A stretch of DNA of 64,000 nucleotides from Neurospora crassa OR74A. Its lineage: Eukaryota > Ascomycota > Sordariomycetes > Sordariales > Sordariaceae. The notes under the pieces were generated by a model. It searched no databases. It saw only the letters and a list, made by a program, of their open reading frames with translations, and was not told the DNA's origin. Positions 32,017-42,283 of the stretch are shown one piece after another. The stretch is taken from assembly GCF_000182925.2 (NCBI RefSeq), contig NC_026504.1, forward strand, positions 2,046,001-2,110,000, read 5' to 3'. Made by a program: the position numbers and the translations under genes. Numbering within the stretch: the first letter of the stretch is position 1; each line of letters starts with the position of its first letter.

Positions 32017-33009
32017 ATGGGCAAGAAAAGATCGAGAGAGGAAGCCCAGAAGGAGGTCGTCCAGAACGACCCCACAGTCGATAAGATGGATGAGGATAGT
32101 GACAGCTCAGACTCGGATGAGGTGAGTTACTTTCCCTTGGTGCACCAGGCTCGGTTGTTAAACCGACCACTTGCATCTTGGTCGAACCTCTCTTGGCCGG
32201 GAGTCGTAATACTAACATTGGTTGGAAACAAGGACATGGATATCATCAACGTCGACTTCGAGCTGTTCAATTACGACAAGGACATCGACTTCCACGGCGT
32301 CAAAACGCTTCTTCGTCAGCTCTTCGACGCTGACGCCCAGCTCTTCGACCTGTCCGGGCTCAGCGACATGATCATCGAGCAGAACACCATCGGCTCGACG
32401 TGTAAGGTGGACGACAAGGCCAACGACGCCTACGCCTTCCTGACCGTGCTCAACGCGTGGGAGCACCGCGAGAAGAAACCGGTCGCGCAGCTGATTGAGT
32501 ACCTGTCCGACAAGGCCGTCAAGGCCGGTGATTCCAGCCTGTCTGTGCTGCCTGAGTTGTTCACCTCCGGCAAGGCCCAAGTGGGCATCGTCCTGTCGGA
32601 GCGCCTCATCAACATGCCGGCCGAAGTCATCCCGCCCATGTGGAACATGATGATCGAGGAGATCCAGGACGCCGTGGACGACAAAGAGCCATACGAGTTT
32701 ACGCACTACCTGGTGGTGTCGCGCGCGTACGTCGAGGTCGAGTCGAGCTTGGACCAGGAGGAGCAGAAGCGCAAGCGGCTACGCGATGAGAAGGGCCTGC
32801 AGTACTTCCACCCTGAGGACGAAGAGATGCGCAAGCATGCTGTCGGTGCGGGCACCTACACTTTTACCAAGGAGGGAGACTCAGCCGACAGCAAGCGTGC
32901 GTTCCAAGAGCTGGGCGTCAAGTCACAGGGTTTCATGATGCTTATTGAGGCGGGCAGGTTCAAGCAGGCTGTCAAAGCTATCGGGGATTGCATTGGCGCG
33001 GCCAACTAA
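32017..33009 (+). CDS. bcp1: Bcp1/BCCIP family protein
   Basis: Two exons (32017-32121, 32233-33009) encode 293 residues, close to yeast Bcp1. A basic N-terminus ([13 protein letters not shown]) and an acidic stretch ([11 protein letters not shown]) precede the conserved domain, which starts [20 protein letters not shown]. Internal family blocks include [21 protein letters not shown] and [12 protein letters not shown]. Yeast Bcp1 is a nuclear chaperone of ribosomal protein Rpl23 and helps export Mss4; BCCIP is the human relative. The intron (111 bp, GTGAGT donor, CTAAC branch, AAG acceptor) is a multiple of three and has no in-frame stop, so retention would insert 37 residues after the acidic stretch. 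The gene is convergent with the chorismate mutase gene, 144 bp away. Confidence 0.93.
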   Translation: MGKKRSREEAQKEVVQNDPTVDKMDEDSDSSDSDEVSYFPLVHQARLLNRPLASWSNLSWPGVVILTLVGNKDMDIINVDFELFNYDKDIDFHGVKTLLRQLFDADAQLFDLSGLSDMIIEQNTIGSTCKVDDKANDAYAFLTVLNAWEHREKKPVAQLIEYLSDKAVKAGDSSLSVLPELFTSGKAQVGIVLSERLINMPAEVIPPMWNMMIEEIQDAVDDKEPYEFTHYLVVSRAYVEVESSLDQEEQKRKRLRDEKGLQYFHPEDEEMRKHAVGAGTYTFTKEGDSADSKRAFQELGVKSQGFMMLIEAGRFKQAVKAIGDCIGAAN

Positions 33010-33153
33010 TTTACCATAATGGATTGCGAGAATTATGAAGCACCGAGAAATGGGGGAACGTGAACGGGAAATTTCAACGCATCGTCAGTTCCTGCCTGCA
33101 GTGCTGTGGATTTTGTTGTTGTTTTAATTAGGTGCCGGTTACTTGCATCATGG

Positions 33154-34045
33154 CTATTGGGCGGGCGCCGGCTCCAGTCTCTGCATGAGATACTCAACCT
33201 CCACCACCTTGGTAAGAGGAATCACGAACTCCTCGTACATAGCGACGACGGCCTCGACGTTAATCTTGCGCTGGCTCTCCGCCTCGGAGGCGCCTATTGA
33301 CGGGTCGGTACCGTAGGTTTCCGCCTTAAGCTTCAATCTCTCCAGCACCTTCTTCTCAACAGCCTGGTTGGTGATAGCCTCTCCAATGGCTTCGCGATCA
33401 CCGGCCTGGATGTACTTTGTGAACTTTTCCGTCTCAGACTGGAACTTGGATTCGGCGACAAATTTGCCAAAGTGAATGCGCCGGGAGATGGCCTGCAGGC
33501 AGGCGATATCGCAGGTAGCAGAGGAACCGTAGTTCTCCTTGTTGACACCACGATCCTCACGGCCAAAGTCGGGGCACACGCTGGGAAGGAACTTTTGCGT
33601 ATAGAACTCTTTGATCTGATCGTTCACATTGACGTTGTTGGGGTGGAGGATCTGGGGGTAGTCGATCGACTCGAGGATGGGCTTCTGCACGGCGTCGGGG
33701 AAGAAAGGGTATTCGTCGGGTGACTCGTAGCGACGCATGAGGGACTGGAGACGCTCCTGCTGCCACAAGTACCAGTCCATCAAGCTGAGGTCGGTGTCGG
33801 GGAGCGGGACGGCGCCAGGGATGTAAATGTTCTTATTGAGGGGGAATTGAACACGCTCGATCAAATGGAATATGATGGTGTCCTCTAGACGGCTGTTCGA
33901 CACACGTATCAGTTGGCATAGGTTCCAGGATTGTCGAGGTGATCGTTCAGTGCTTGAGCTCTCTCTTGACTCACATTAGCTGGTAGCGAATGCGCGAAAG
34001 ATCAAGCGCCTTGTCGACGTCAGACAGTTCGATGATAGCGTCCAT
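33154..34045 (-). CDS. aro7: Chorismate mutase
   Basis: Two exons on the reverse strand (34045-33975, 33892-33154) give 269 residues, typical of eukaryotic AroQ chorismate mutase. The N-terminus [20 protein letters not shown] and the junction sequence [19 protein letters not shown] match the family. Further blocks are [22 protein letters not shown], broken here at LMRR, and [21 protein letters not shown], shortened here, which contains the active-site and allosteric helices. It converts chorismate to prephenate for phenylalanine and tyrosine synthesis; fungal forms are inhibited by tyrosine and activated by tryptophan. The 82-bp intron (GTGAGT donor) falls after codon 23. It diverges from mdv1 across about 1.2 kb. 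Confidence 0.95.
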
Positions 34046-35253
34046 CTTGAAAGCCGAGGTGTCGCGGTAGGTGCAATAACGGCTTGGAATAGAGATTTGG
34101 GTTATATGTGCAAGTAAGATATCAATTGACAAAGAAGACAAGAGGCAGTTGTTGTGTACAGTGAGCGTTGAGTCCCTCCTGAGGACCCTCAACCGGCAGA
34201 GTTGGGACCAAACAATCGCAACTTCGATATCGGACAACAATCAGATTCCCACGTTGCAACGGCCCTGTTAAAATTTAGGTTGTTCATTTGTACATTGGTA
34301 CATATGACGCACCAATACTGCGGATCCGGTACCCCACTGGCCCTCCAGCGGCTTTCTTGGCAGACACCGGATCCCTGCTCTCGTTACACCCCCTTCTGAA
34401 CGGAGGCCGAGCCTGAATTGGCGCGTCGCTTGCGTGCGGGGAACCAGGGCCAGGGGGGTGAGGGGAAGAAATGGGAATTGAGGGGGCGCGCTATCGGCTG
34501 GCCGGGAAATCCACCTCCCCGCCAACATGCTGCGACCAGCCTGCTGCCAGCCGCAGAGACCGACCACCGAGGGCCCAGTGTGTTTAGAGGGTACCTTTCA
34601 AACTATGTGTCCCAGAGACGTGTGGTGGTAGCTGTTAACAGACTAGCTAAAGTGATTCCTGCCACGGTGCTTCACCAGGTTCACACATCAAATTTGTGCC
34701 GCATCCACGCGCGCGAACTTGGAGCGAGGTACCTTACCTGATCAACCTCTACAACATCGGGCCATCCGCAGCTGCTGCAATTGATTCAGCCTGCCGTGGT
34801 TACATGTTGCTGCCGCGGACTCTGACATTGACAACATCGCTTCGGCATCGCTACCACTAGCCGCAGCTGCGCTCGATTCCCGGCCGTGCGATTTGGCAGC
34901 GATAGTAGCGCCCGCAGGATTTTTCTCGCGTCGTCGTCCAAGTGTCCTGCTTCTATTCGACCTCTTTGCGCTTTAGTAGTTCGTCGGGCGGCAACAACCT
35001 CTTGGGCATTTCTTTGAACCTTTTTCGATTGGGTAGCAGCCTCCCGGTGCCAACGGATGGCCAACTCCGATCAGAACCGTGATGTGTTCCCGGACGATGT
35101 GTCGATTGATGACGATACCTCCGTAATCTCTGTGAGCTCTCCTCACCTTCGTCTCCCGCACTCTGTTCACCACCATGATGACACCCTTCTGCCTCTCCTG
35201 AGTCCTTTCCGCATTGCGCTTGGCGCAGCCCAAGAACCACAAACTAATGCAAG
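34046..35253. promoter_or_regulatory. Divergent promoter region of chorismate mutase and mdv1
   Basis: The 1.2-kb interval holds both leaders. No conserved ORF is visible on either strand. A forward ATG at 35057 opens an 82-codon frame that overlaps the mdv1 start; a GTGAGC donor after codon 25 would be in phase with the mdv1 ATG. No shared regulatory box stands out. Confidence 0.5.
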
Positions 35254-37279
35254 ATGGGTGAACTGCAACAGACTCGGGGTCTCGAGGCCTTCGGTCGCAA
35301 AGTGACGACAACAGCAAGTCACTTGATCGGCCCCATCACCGACCCGACCTCTCATCCTCACTACCAGACCGCCATGACCGAGATACACAAGCAGCTCCAG
35401 AAGCCCACGCTTCAACGGGGCGTCTTCGCTATAGCGCGTACGACGCCCACCGATTTAGTGCGCTCCAAGCTGTCGTCAAAGGAAATTCAATCTCGAGCAC
35501 TGGCCTACGTGCCCGATGAGCTTCTCAGAAACATCCCTGCCAGCTCCAACTCATACTCGTTATTCCAGGGCTTTCAGGCCAGTTTTCCCGACTTTACCGA
35601 TGATGGAAAGAAGCACAAGCGACGGGTGTCTCGGGGGAGGAAGATGCTCGATGAGAGCCCTGTGCAACCAGGAAGCCCGCACGCGGTACAGAGGTTAAAA
35701 AAAGATAAGGCGTCAATGATGCACCAACTTGAAATGCTTGGTGTTCGGAAAAATATGGCTAGCAGCGAGATCCGTGAGATTGATAACAAAATCGCCAATC
35801 TGCACGGCATGCGCAAGATCATCCTCGACAGGCTCGCTAATCTTGAAAAAGAGGAGGCAGTATTAGAGCATGACAGTAAGTGTTTATGCGCTTAATCTTG
35901 GGACCTCCTACTAACCGCAACTGGCAGTCATGGATGTTGAGAGCAGGCTAGACGAAGCTCAAGAACTTGCTGATGAGGCGGAATCGTTGGCGATGGCGAC
36001 ACCGAACAAGTCTGAGGAGGATCTATCAAGAACTGAAGAAGGATTCATGTCGCAATCCATCTACGAGAAATTACCAGCAGCCAACACTCCTCCTGGAAAA
36101 AAGAAGCCTCGCAACCATCGCAAGAAGACACTCCCGATTCTCCACGAACATTTCGAGCCAGGCACGATGATTCGCTCGATGCGCGCGCACCAGGATAACA
36201 TCACGGCTCTCGACTTCGATGCTCCCTTTGGTCTCATGGTTTCGGCTGCAATGGATGACTCGGTTCGTGTGTGGGACTTGAACGCCGGGCGCTGCATCGG
36301 TACTCTTGAAGGTCACACGGCATCTGTACGCACTCTTCAAATTGAAGATAACTTCTTGGCTACTGGCTCTATGGATGCGACAATCAAGCTGTGGGACCTG
36401 AGCAAGGCCCACTACGACCCTCAGGGTAGCCAGGAGGTTGATGAGGAGGACGAGGACCTTGCGTTTGTCAACCCGAACGATCACGCAGTCGATCCGCCTG
36501 CCGGAAGCATGGCTGATTGCCCTCTTTTCACTCTCGAGGCCCATCTCGACGAGATTACGGCCTTGCATTTCAGGGGAGATGTGCTCGTTTCTGGCTCCGC
36601 CGATAAGACGCTTCGTCAGTGGGATCTTACAAAGGGTCGTTGCGTGCAGACATTGGACGTGATGTGGGCCGCCGCCCAAGCCACCGCAATGGGCAGCAGT
36701 GACGGTCCCTGGAGACAGACCAGCCGCTCTGCCGACGGATCCGCAGACTTCGTTGGTGCCCTGCAGGTCTTCGAGTCTGCTCTGGCTTGCGGTACTGCTG
36801 ACGGTATGGTTAGACTCTGGGATCTTAGAAGTGGACAGGTGCACCGTAGCCTGGTTGGACATACCGGCCCGGTTACTTGCCTCCAGTTTGATGATGTTCA
36901 TCTCGTCACTGGCAGCTTGGACAGAAGCATTCGTGTAAGCAACTTCCTCATTCTGCCATAACACTACGAAACCGAGTGGCACTGACACTGCTCCTTATCA
37001 CAGATTTGGGATCTTCGCACTGGATCAATCTTCGACGCTTACGCATATGATCACCCTATCACCAGCATGATGTTTGACACCCGCCGGATTGTTTGTGCTG
37101 CTGGTGAGGATGTGGTTAAGGTGTACGATAAGGTTGAGGGACGGCATTGGGACTGTGGCGCCGGCATCACTGAGGCTGAGAAGGCCAAGTCCCCTGCAAT
37201 CGTCGAACGCGTGCGCATCAGGGACGGCTACATGGTCGAAGGCCGTCAAGACGGTGTCGTCGGCGTCTGGACATGCTAA
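35254..37279 (+). CDS. mdv1: Mitochondrial division protein 1 (WD40 adaptor)
   Basis: Exons 35254-35875, 35928-36934 and 37004-37279 encode 634 residues. The N-terminal half begins [16 protein letters not shown] and contains [20 protein letters not shown] and [23 protein letters not shown], blocks typical of filamentous-fungal Mdv1. A coiled coil spans about 150-235. From about residue 280 a WD40 propeller shows repeats ending VRVWDL, IKLWDL, LRQWDL, VRLWDL and IRIWDL. An acidic insert ([10 protein letters not shown]) lies between blades. Mdv1 bridges the outer-membrane receptor Fis1 and the dynamin Dnm1 during mitochondrial fission. Intron 1 is only 52 bp. The start chosen is the ATG in AAGATGG just before the conserved N-terminus; an upstream in-frame exon is possible. 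An 11-nt G run follows the gene near 37299. Confidence 0.93.
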
Positions 37280-38426
37280 AGGCGACATGGTCCGCCGGGG
37301 GGGGGGGGTTGCATTGCTTGTACAAATACGACATCATACGACACGACTTACACTGGATTGGAGAAAAAGGGGCGGCCACGTATATTGGTGTTCATGAGTT
37401 TATGAAGAGGACTCGTCTAGCGACAAAATGAAGTCATTGTTAGGGTTGGCTGGATACCTTGGGTCTGTACGAGTGTAGGTTCGCAATGGAACTATACAGC
37501 AGTTACATGTATCTCTCATCTGTGCAAAACTGAGCCCCTGGCGACAGTTGAGTGATGTATCGCCAACAGAGCCAACCTAAAGCATTGACCCCATTGAAAG
37601 AATAGGTGAACGCGCCTGGACGCAAGTGGGGATCATCTCGAATGCGGAAGTCATGAAATCATCGGAGCAGTGTCCGAAGAGGGGTAAAGGTGCTTCTGGT
37701 CTACCCTGGCCTCGCCCTTGCTTCCGGTCGTTGAACTCCCTCCACGGAGACAAGCTTATCTCCAGCCGGACTTATAAATCAATGATCTCTGTAGAAAGTG
37801 ATGGCACAAGATCGAGATTGCGAAAGTTATCCTCTGGTCGTTCGGGGAGTTTGCAAACCCGTCCGCTCCCCACGATCGTCCATGGTCCACCTTAGATTGA
37901 ACCCCACTTGCCGTACACGGACTCTGAGATCTGGGATCGAAACCATCACCTCCGTCTGCTCGGGTGCCCGAATATCCCCAGTTTTCTTGCGTGCCTGGCA
38001 TCCCACTGTGGAAGAGCGTAAACTAGAGACCCCCGCTTCAGCTTGCCATTGCCCCCAAGCCGATCCCACCTGTACACTTTGAGGTTGCTCTAGGGGTACT
38101 CGTCAGGCCCGCCTCCGTGATCTCTGCCTTATCTCCGCTTGTTAACTTATACAGAAGGAAAGAGGGAACGACCCTCCTGTGTGCCTCCCGTTGTTTAGCA
38201 AAGTGATATCCTTGTTTCTTTTTGCGAATCATGGATCTGGGCTGTACGTAGTCTCCAGCCGATCTAACCTCGGCCGTCGTACTGGCATATAATTTAAGCT
38301 TCCTTCCGTTCCCTGTCCCTTCTCTTATGAACTTCCCGTGTGTATTGATCATCTCTCGTCATTCATCCTAGTCTTCCTTTTCATCCCATCCCACCTTTCG
38401 ATATAATCTCCTAACTTTGACTCAAA
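37280..38426. other. Spacer between mdv1 and the aldo-keto reductase gene
   Basis: The spacer starts with a homopolymeric G run near 37299-37309 and a TTAGGGTT box at 37440-37447. It has no convincing ORF. Its right third is pyrimidine-rich leader of the reductase gene. Confidence 0.5.
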
Positions 38427-39866
38427 ATGGCCCTCCCTATGGCGCCTCCCCCCAAGGGGCCCCTCGGCCGCTATCGTTTGCTGTCCCCTACTGCATCCGT
38501 CCGTGTCAGTCCGCTTTGTCTGGGGTCGATGAACTTTGGCGATTCGTGGTAGGTTGTACACATCGGACTTGTGCTGCTAACCGTTCGTGATATTGTTTGA
38601 TTACTGACCTGCGGAACCTTACTTCATAGGCAAGATTATATGGGAGAGTGCAATCAAGAGACTACGGAGAGCATTTTGGACTTTTACTATGAGAACGGAG
38701 GTATGATGGGAAACTCCTATGGATTATTCCGCTAAAGCTGACTCGGTGATGTTGGGTGATGTGTAGGTAACTTCATTGATACTGCCAACAACTACCAGAA
38801 GGAGGAATCTGAGAAATGGATTGGGGAGTGGATGAAGAAACGGGGAATCCGAGATCAACTTGGTAAGCTACTACTTTGCGAACCTCTTTGAAGCCTTTTA
38901 AGCACACGTCAGACCCCTAGATTCCGCGTGAAGCAGACATTAATCGTCATCCCAGTCATCGCAACCAAATATACCACCAACTTCAGAGCTGGCCATGGTG
39001 AAACAGAGATCATGGCCAATTTCGGAGGCAACGGCACCAAGAGTATGCGTGTCTCAGTTGAGGCCAGTTTGAAGAAGCTCCAGACGGATTATATCGATCT
39101 CGTACGTTCTCTGCCCTCACACATCACACATAAACATGCTAATATGACCATTGTACAGCTCTACGTTCACTGGTGGGACTTTGCCACCTCCATCCCCGAG
39201 CTGATGCAGTCCCTGAACCAGCTCGTCACCAGCGGCAAGGTTCTCTACTTGGGTGTTAGCGACACCCCGGCTTGGGTAGTCAGCAAGGCCAACCAATACG
39301 CGCGCGATCACGCACTTCGGCAGTTCTGCATTTACCAAGGCCGGTGGTCCGCCGCCTCGCGCGACTTTGAGCGGGACATCATTCCCATGTGCCGGGACGA
39401 AGGCATGGGGCTCGCGCCCTGGGGGGCCCTCGGGGGCGGCAGCTTCAAATCGGAGGAGCAGCGCCAGCAGCAAGCCAACGAAGGCCGCAAGATCAAGGCG
39501 ACCGAGGAGCAGATCAAAATCAGCCGGGCTCTGGAGAAGATTGCGCAGCGTAAGAACACAGCCATCACCTCCGTCGCCCTGGCGTACGTGATGCACAAGG
39601 CTCCGTACGTGTTCCCGATTGTTGGCGGCCGGTCGGTCGAGCACCTGAAGGGTAACATTGAGGCGCTCACGCTGGCGTTGTCGGACAAGGATATCGACGA
39701 GATTGAGAGCGCGGTTCCGTTCGATATTGGGTTTCCTAGCTCATTCTTGTATGGAGAGAAGGTTCCTGCGCACCCCAGTCAGGTTTGGTTGATGGGTATG
39801 GCGGGCACATATGATTATGTCCCGGTGCCGAAGCCTATCGTGCCAGCGGCGGAAAATGGTCAGTAG
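38427..39866 (+). CDS. Aldo-keto reductase, aryl-alcohol dehydrogenase type
   Basis: Five exons (38427-38548, 38630-38700, 38767-38862, 38956-39101, 39159-39866) encode 380 residues. The AKR catalytic tetrad is intact: Asp69 and Tyr74 in NFIDTANNY, Lys101 in ATKY, and His149 in YVHWWD. The blocks [39 protein letters not shown] and [12 protein letters not shown] place it with fungal aryl-alcohol dehydrogenases (yeast AAD family, norsolorinic-acid reductase type). It should be a cytosolic NADPH-dependent reductase of aromatic or polyketide-like carbonyls; the real substrate is unknown. No polyketide or other secondary-metabolism genes adjoin it, so cluster membership is not suggested. The exon 4 start, at CCCAG/TCATCGC, was chosen because it alone restores the DQLVIATKY block. 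Confidence 0.92.
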
Positions 39867-40156
39867 AGCCGACATCGCCGCCAGAGGTCTTTGAAGGTTA
39901 GGTGGGAGCAGAAGCTAAAGTATTAGTACGTTTCAATGTGATTCAAGTTGGGCTTTATTCGATTGTGACGTGTGTCAAACTGCTTTTGCGGAGGGTGTCA
40001 TAATCAACATATGGGTTGCAAAAAAACTGATAAGCGTAAAGTCTTAAAAACCTGCTTGGCACGTCTTAGTACAAATTTGCTTGATAGAAATGCATAGGAT
40101 TTGGGGGTATCTCAAAGCTGACATGAAACGCGTTTCTTTTCTCCTCTCGATGTGCT

Positions 40157-41440
40157 TCAAGCCCTTCGCTTGCCGCCCTTGCCGCCAAGTGATAACTTTT
40201 CCAGCCCCTTCTCTGCATCTGACAAAGGCCTTCCAACATTTGCCGGAATCTCGAACACGGCGTGTTCCTCTTCCTCTTGTTGATCTTCCTCATCTTCCTC
40301 ATCATCTGTATCGCTTCCACTATCATCCTCCTCATCCTCGTCCTCGTCCTCGTCGAGTTCTTCTTCCTCCACAGCCTCACCCGCATCAATCTTCGCCTGT
40401 TGTTCCTGAATAGCCTTCTCCAGTTCCTTGAGCATCTTCTTGGTAAATCCTGAAGCCTCCACAGTGGCGTCCAACCGCTTAGCTCCATCCTTGCCAACCG
40501 TCTTCTTAGCATCCTTGAAGAAAGGACCGGGTTGTGTGGGCACAAAGTGGAAGCGCTTCTTGAAGAACCTCTTGATGCATTCGACATCGCGGTCAAAGTA
40601 CATCTCGGCGTTTACGTGGTCCATAGACACCATTTGTGGGAAGTCGATAATGACTGGGACAAGGGTTACCGTCTCCGTCTCCTTCTCCTCGCCGTCCTCG
40701 ATCGTGTACTTGGTGGTCCGCTCCTCTTTGATCAAAATGTTGAACTCGTTGAAATCACCATGGATGAGCCCGTGCTTGGCCAATCGAAGGATGAGGTCGA
40801 TAAGCTCAGCGTAGAGGCTCGCGGGGTCTGGAACCGAGGAGACCTGTCTAAGTGGTAGGGACTCGACCAGGCTCATGACGATAGTGTGTCGGGACTGGGA
40901 AATCGGTTCGGGAACGGGAAAGCCTTCTTCTTGGAGAGCCTGCATGAAGGCATATTCCTTCATGGCCGCAAGCCGCGAGAGATACATCCATGAGCCGCCT
41001 TGCCGGTTGCGCAAGTAGTCGCGGTTGGACTTGACGGTACGGAAGGAAATGCGGCCTAGGCGATGGATCTTGAGAATCTTCTGCTTGCCGGTCTTGTCGG
41101 CTACGATCATGATGTCGGATTCCTTGCCAACACCCACACGACTGCCAACGCTGTAGACGACATCTTTCGAGGAGTGGGTGTGTAGGGCCAGATAGTCAAG
41201 ACCGCCGTAGGTCAGTCGGTAGCCGTCGTACTTGGCCTCCTTCATGCGTCCGATGAGGCCAGACTTGGCAAGGGTCGCTATGCTCTTGTGAACACCACTG
41301 GCACCGCCCTTGAGACGGGCAATTCTCTCGATCAGAGGGGTCGGGACGAGCTCGTGGTTCTTGCTGCCCATCTCAACGGCAGTCAAGACTCTCCAGTCTT
41401 CTGCCGTGAGATGGCGTAAAACTCTGGTGTCCAAAAACAT
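40157..41440 (-). CDS. rio2: Serine/threonine kinase Rio2
   Basis: One uninterrupted exon of 427 residues. The N-terminal winged helix begins MFLDTRVLRHLTAEDWRVL. The atypical RIO kinase domain follows, with the glycine loop GVGKESDI at 103-110, Lys124 in KILKIHRLGR, the catalytic motif HGDFNEFN with Asp229, and the metal-binding IIDFPQMVS with Asp266. A Glu/Asp-rich tail (about 350-395) precedes the end LSLGGKGGKRRA. Rio2 acts on pre-40S particles, using its ATPase cycle in final cytoplasmic maturation of the small subunit. It is divergent from rpn1 (843 bp between starts) and convergent with the reductase gene (290 bp). Confidence 0.97.
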   Translation of the reverse strand: MFLDTRVLRHLTAEDWRVLTAVEMGSKNHELVPTPLIERIARLKGGASGVHKSIATLAKSGLIGRMKEAKYDGYRLTYGGLDYLALHTHSSKDVVYSVGSRVGVGKESDIMIVADKTGKQKILKIHRLGRISFRTVKSNRDYLRNRQGGSWMYLSRLAAMKEYAFMQALQEEGFPVPEPISQSRHTIVMSLVESLPLRQVSSVPDPASLYAELIDLILRLAKHGLIHGDFNEFNILIKEERTTKYTIEDGEEKETETVTLVPVIIDFPQMVSMDHVNAEMYFDRDVECIKRFFKKRFHFVPTQPGPFFKDAKKTVGKDGAKRLDATVEASGFTKKMLKELEKAIQEQQAKIDAGEAVEEEELDEDEDEDEEDDSGSDTDDEEDEEDQQEEEEHAVFEIPANVGRPLSDAEKGLEKLSLGGKGGKRRA

Positions 41441-42283
41441 GATTGTGTGTTTCTTTTTGGATGTTTTTTGTTTTTTCCCCTCAGGTGATTGTCGGCCTAA
41501 TTGCTGTGAGAGATTTTCTGATGTTGTATTGATCCAAGAGAGCTATTAGGTTGCTGTCTACGACGCTCTCGTCAAAGTCAAAGTCAAGGTGGGTGAAGCG
41601 CAAAGCTGATGTCCAGAATGGAAAGTGGGCGTCCCCCAAATTCCAAATGCACGGTTGCGATAACATCTTCCCGATAAGATAGGGCTGGCCGTGGGCTCCA
41701 TTCGCTGAGCTGTGCCTGCCCGGTCAAGCGCCAGGTCCAGGCCAGTAGCTTATCTTATCAGAAGCTTGGGGGGAGCGGAATTTGTATCTTCCAGGCTCTG
41801 ATGACGCCTCGTCCCCACCGAGGCTTCCAGACCCACTTGAGGCGGGCAGCATTGGATCGCAGGGGCGTTCTCAGCCAGACGGGGGAGCTTCAGGCGGCAA
41901 GCGAGTCGCGTAACCACCATCGGAGCTCCCTGGCGTTAGTACCGTAACTGCCACTGACCTTTGCTGGCTTTCAGCAACTGAGGTGCTTCTGGGCGAACCT
42001 GCAAAAGCTCCAACCTCCAAAACCGTCACCTGAACAACATAACAACCTCCAAACAACCGCAGCCAGCTCATCCACTTTTGATTTTGACATTCTGCTCACG
42101 ACTGGAGCTCAAGTTCCTGTCGCTCAAGCAAACTCGGTGACAAAACTTGAACATTTCTTGCAGCAGCGAACGCCACCGCCGCGTCCACCTACCCCGGCCA
42201 GCCCAACCGACCTTGGTTTCCCCTCCAACTGGACCCATCGGCTCCGCGAATCCTCCCACCTACAACCATCACGGCCAGTAATC
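41441..42283. promoter_or_regulatory. Divergent promoter of rio2 and rpn1
   Basis: An 843-bp interval separates the two start codons. GATA-like sequences occur at about 41675 and 41750 (CGATAAGATAG and TTATCTTATCAG). No ORF is supportable. Shared control of the two genes is possible but not shown. Confidence 0.45.

Noticed and set aside
38427-39866. Secondary-metabolite cluster around the norsolorinic-reductase-like gene
   Set aside because: Neighbours are mdv1, rio2 and rpn1, all housekeeping; no synthase, P450 or pathway regulator is nearby.
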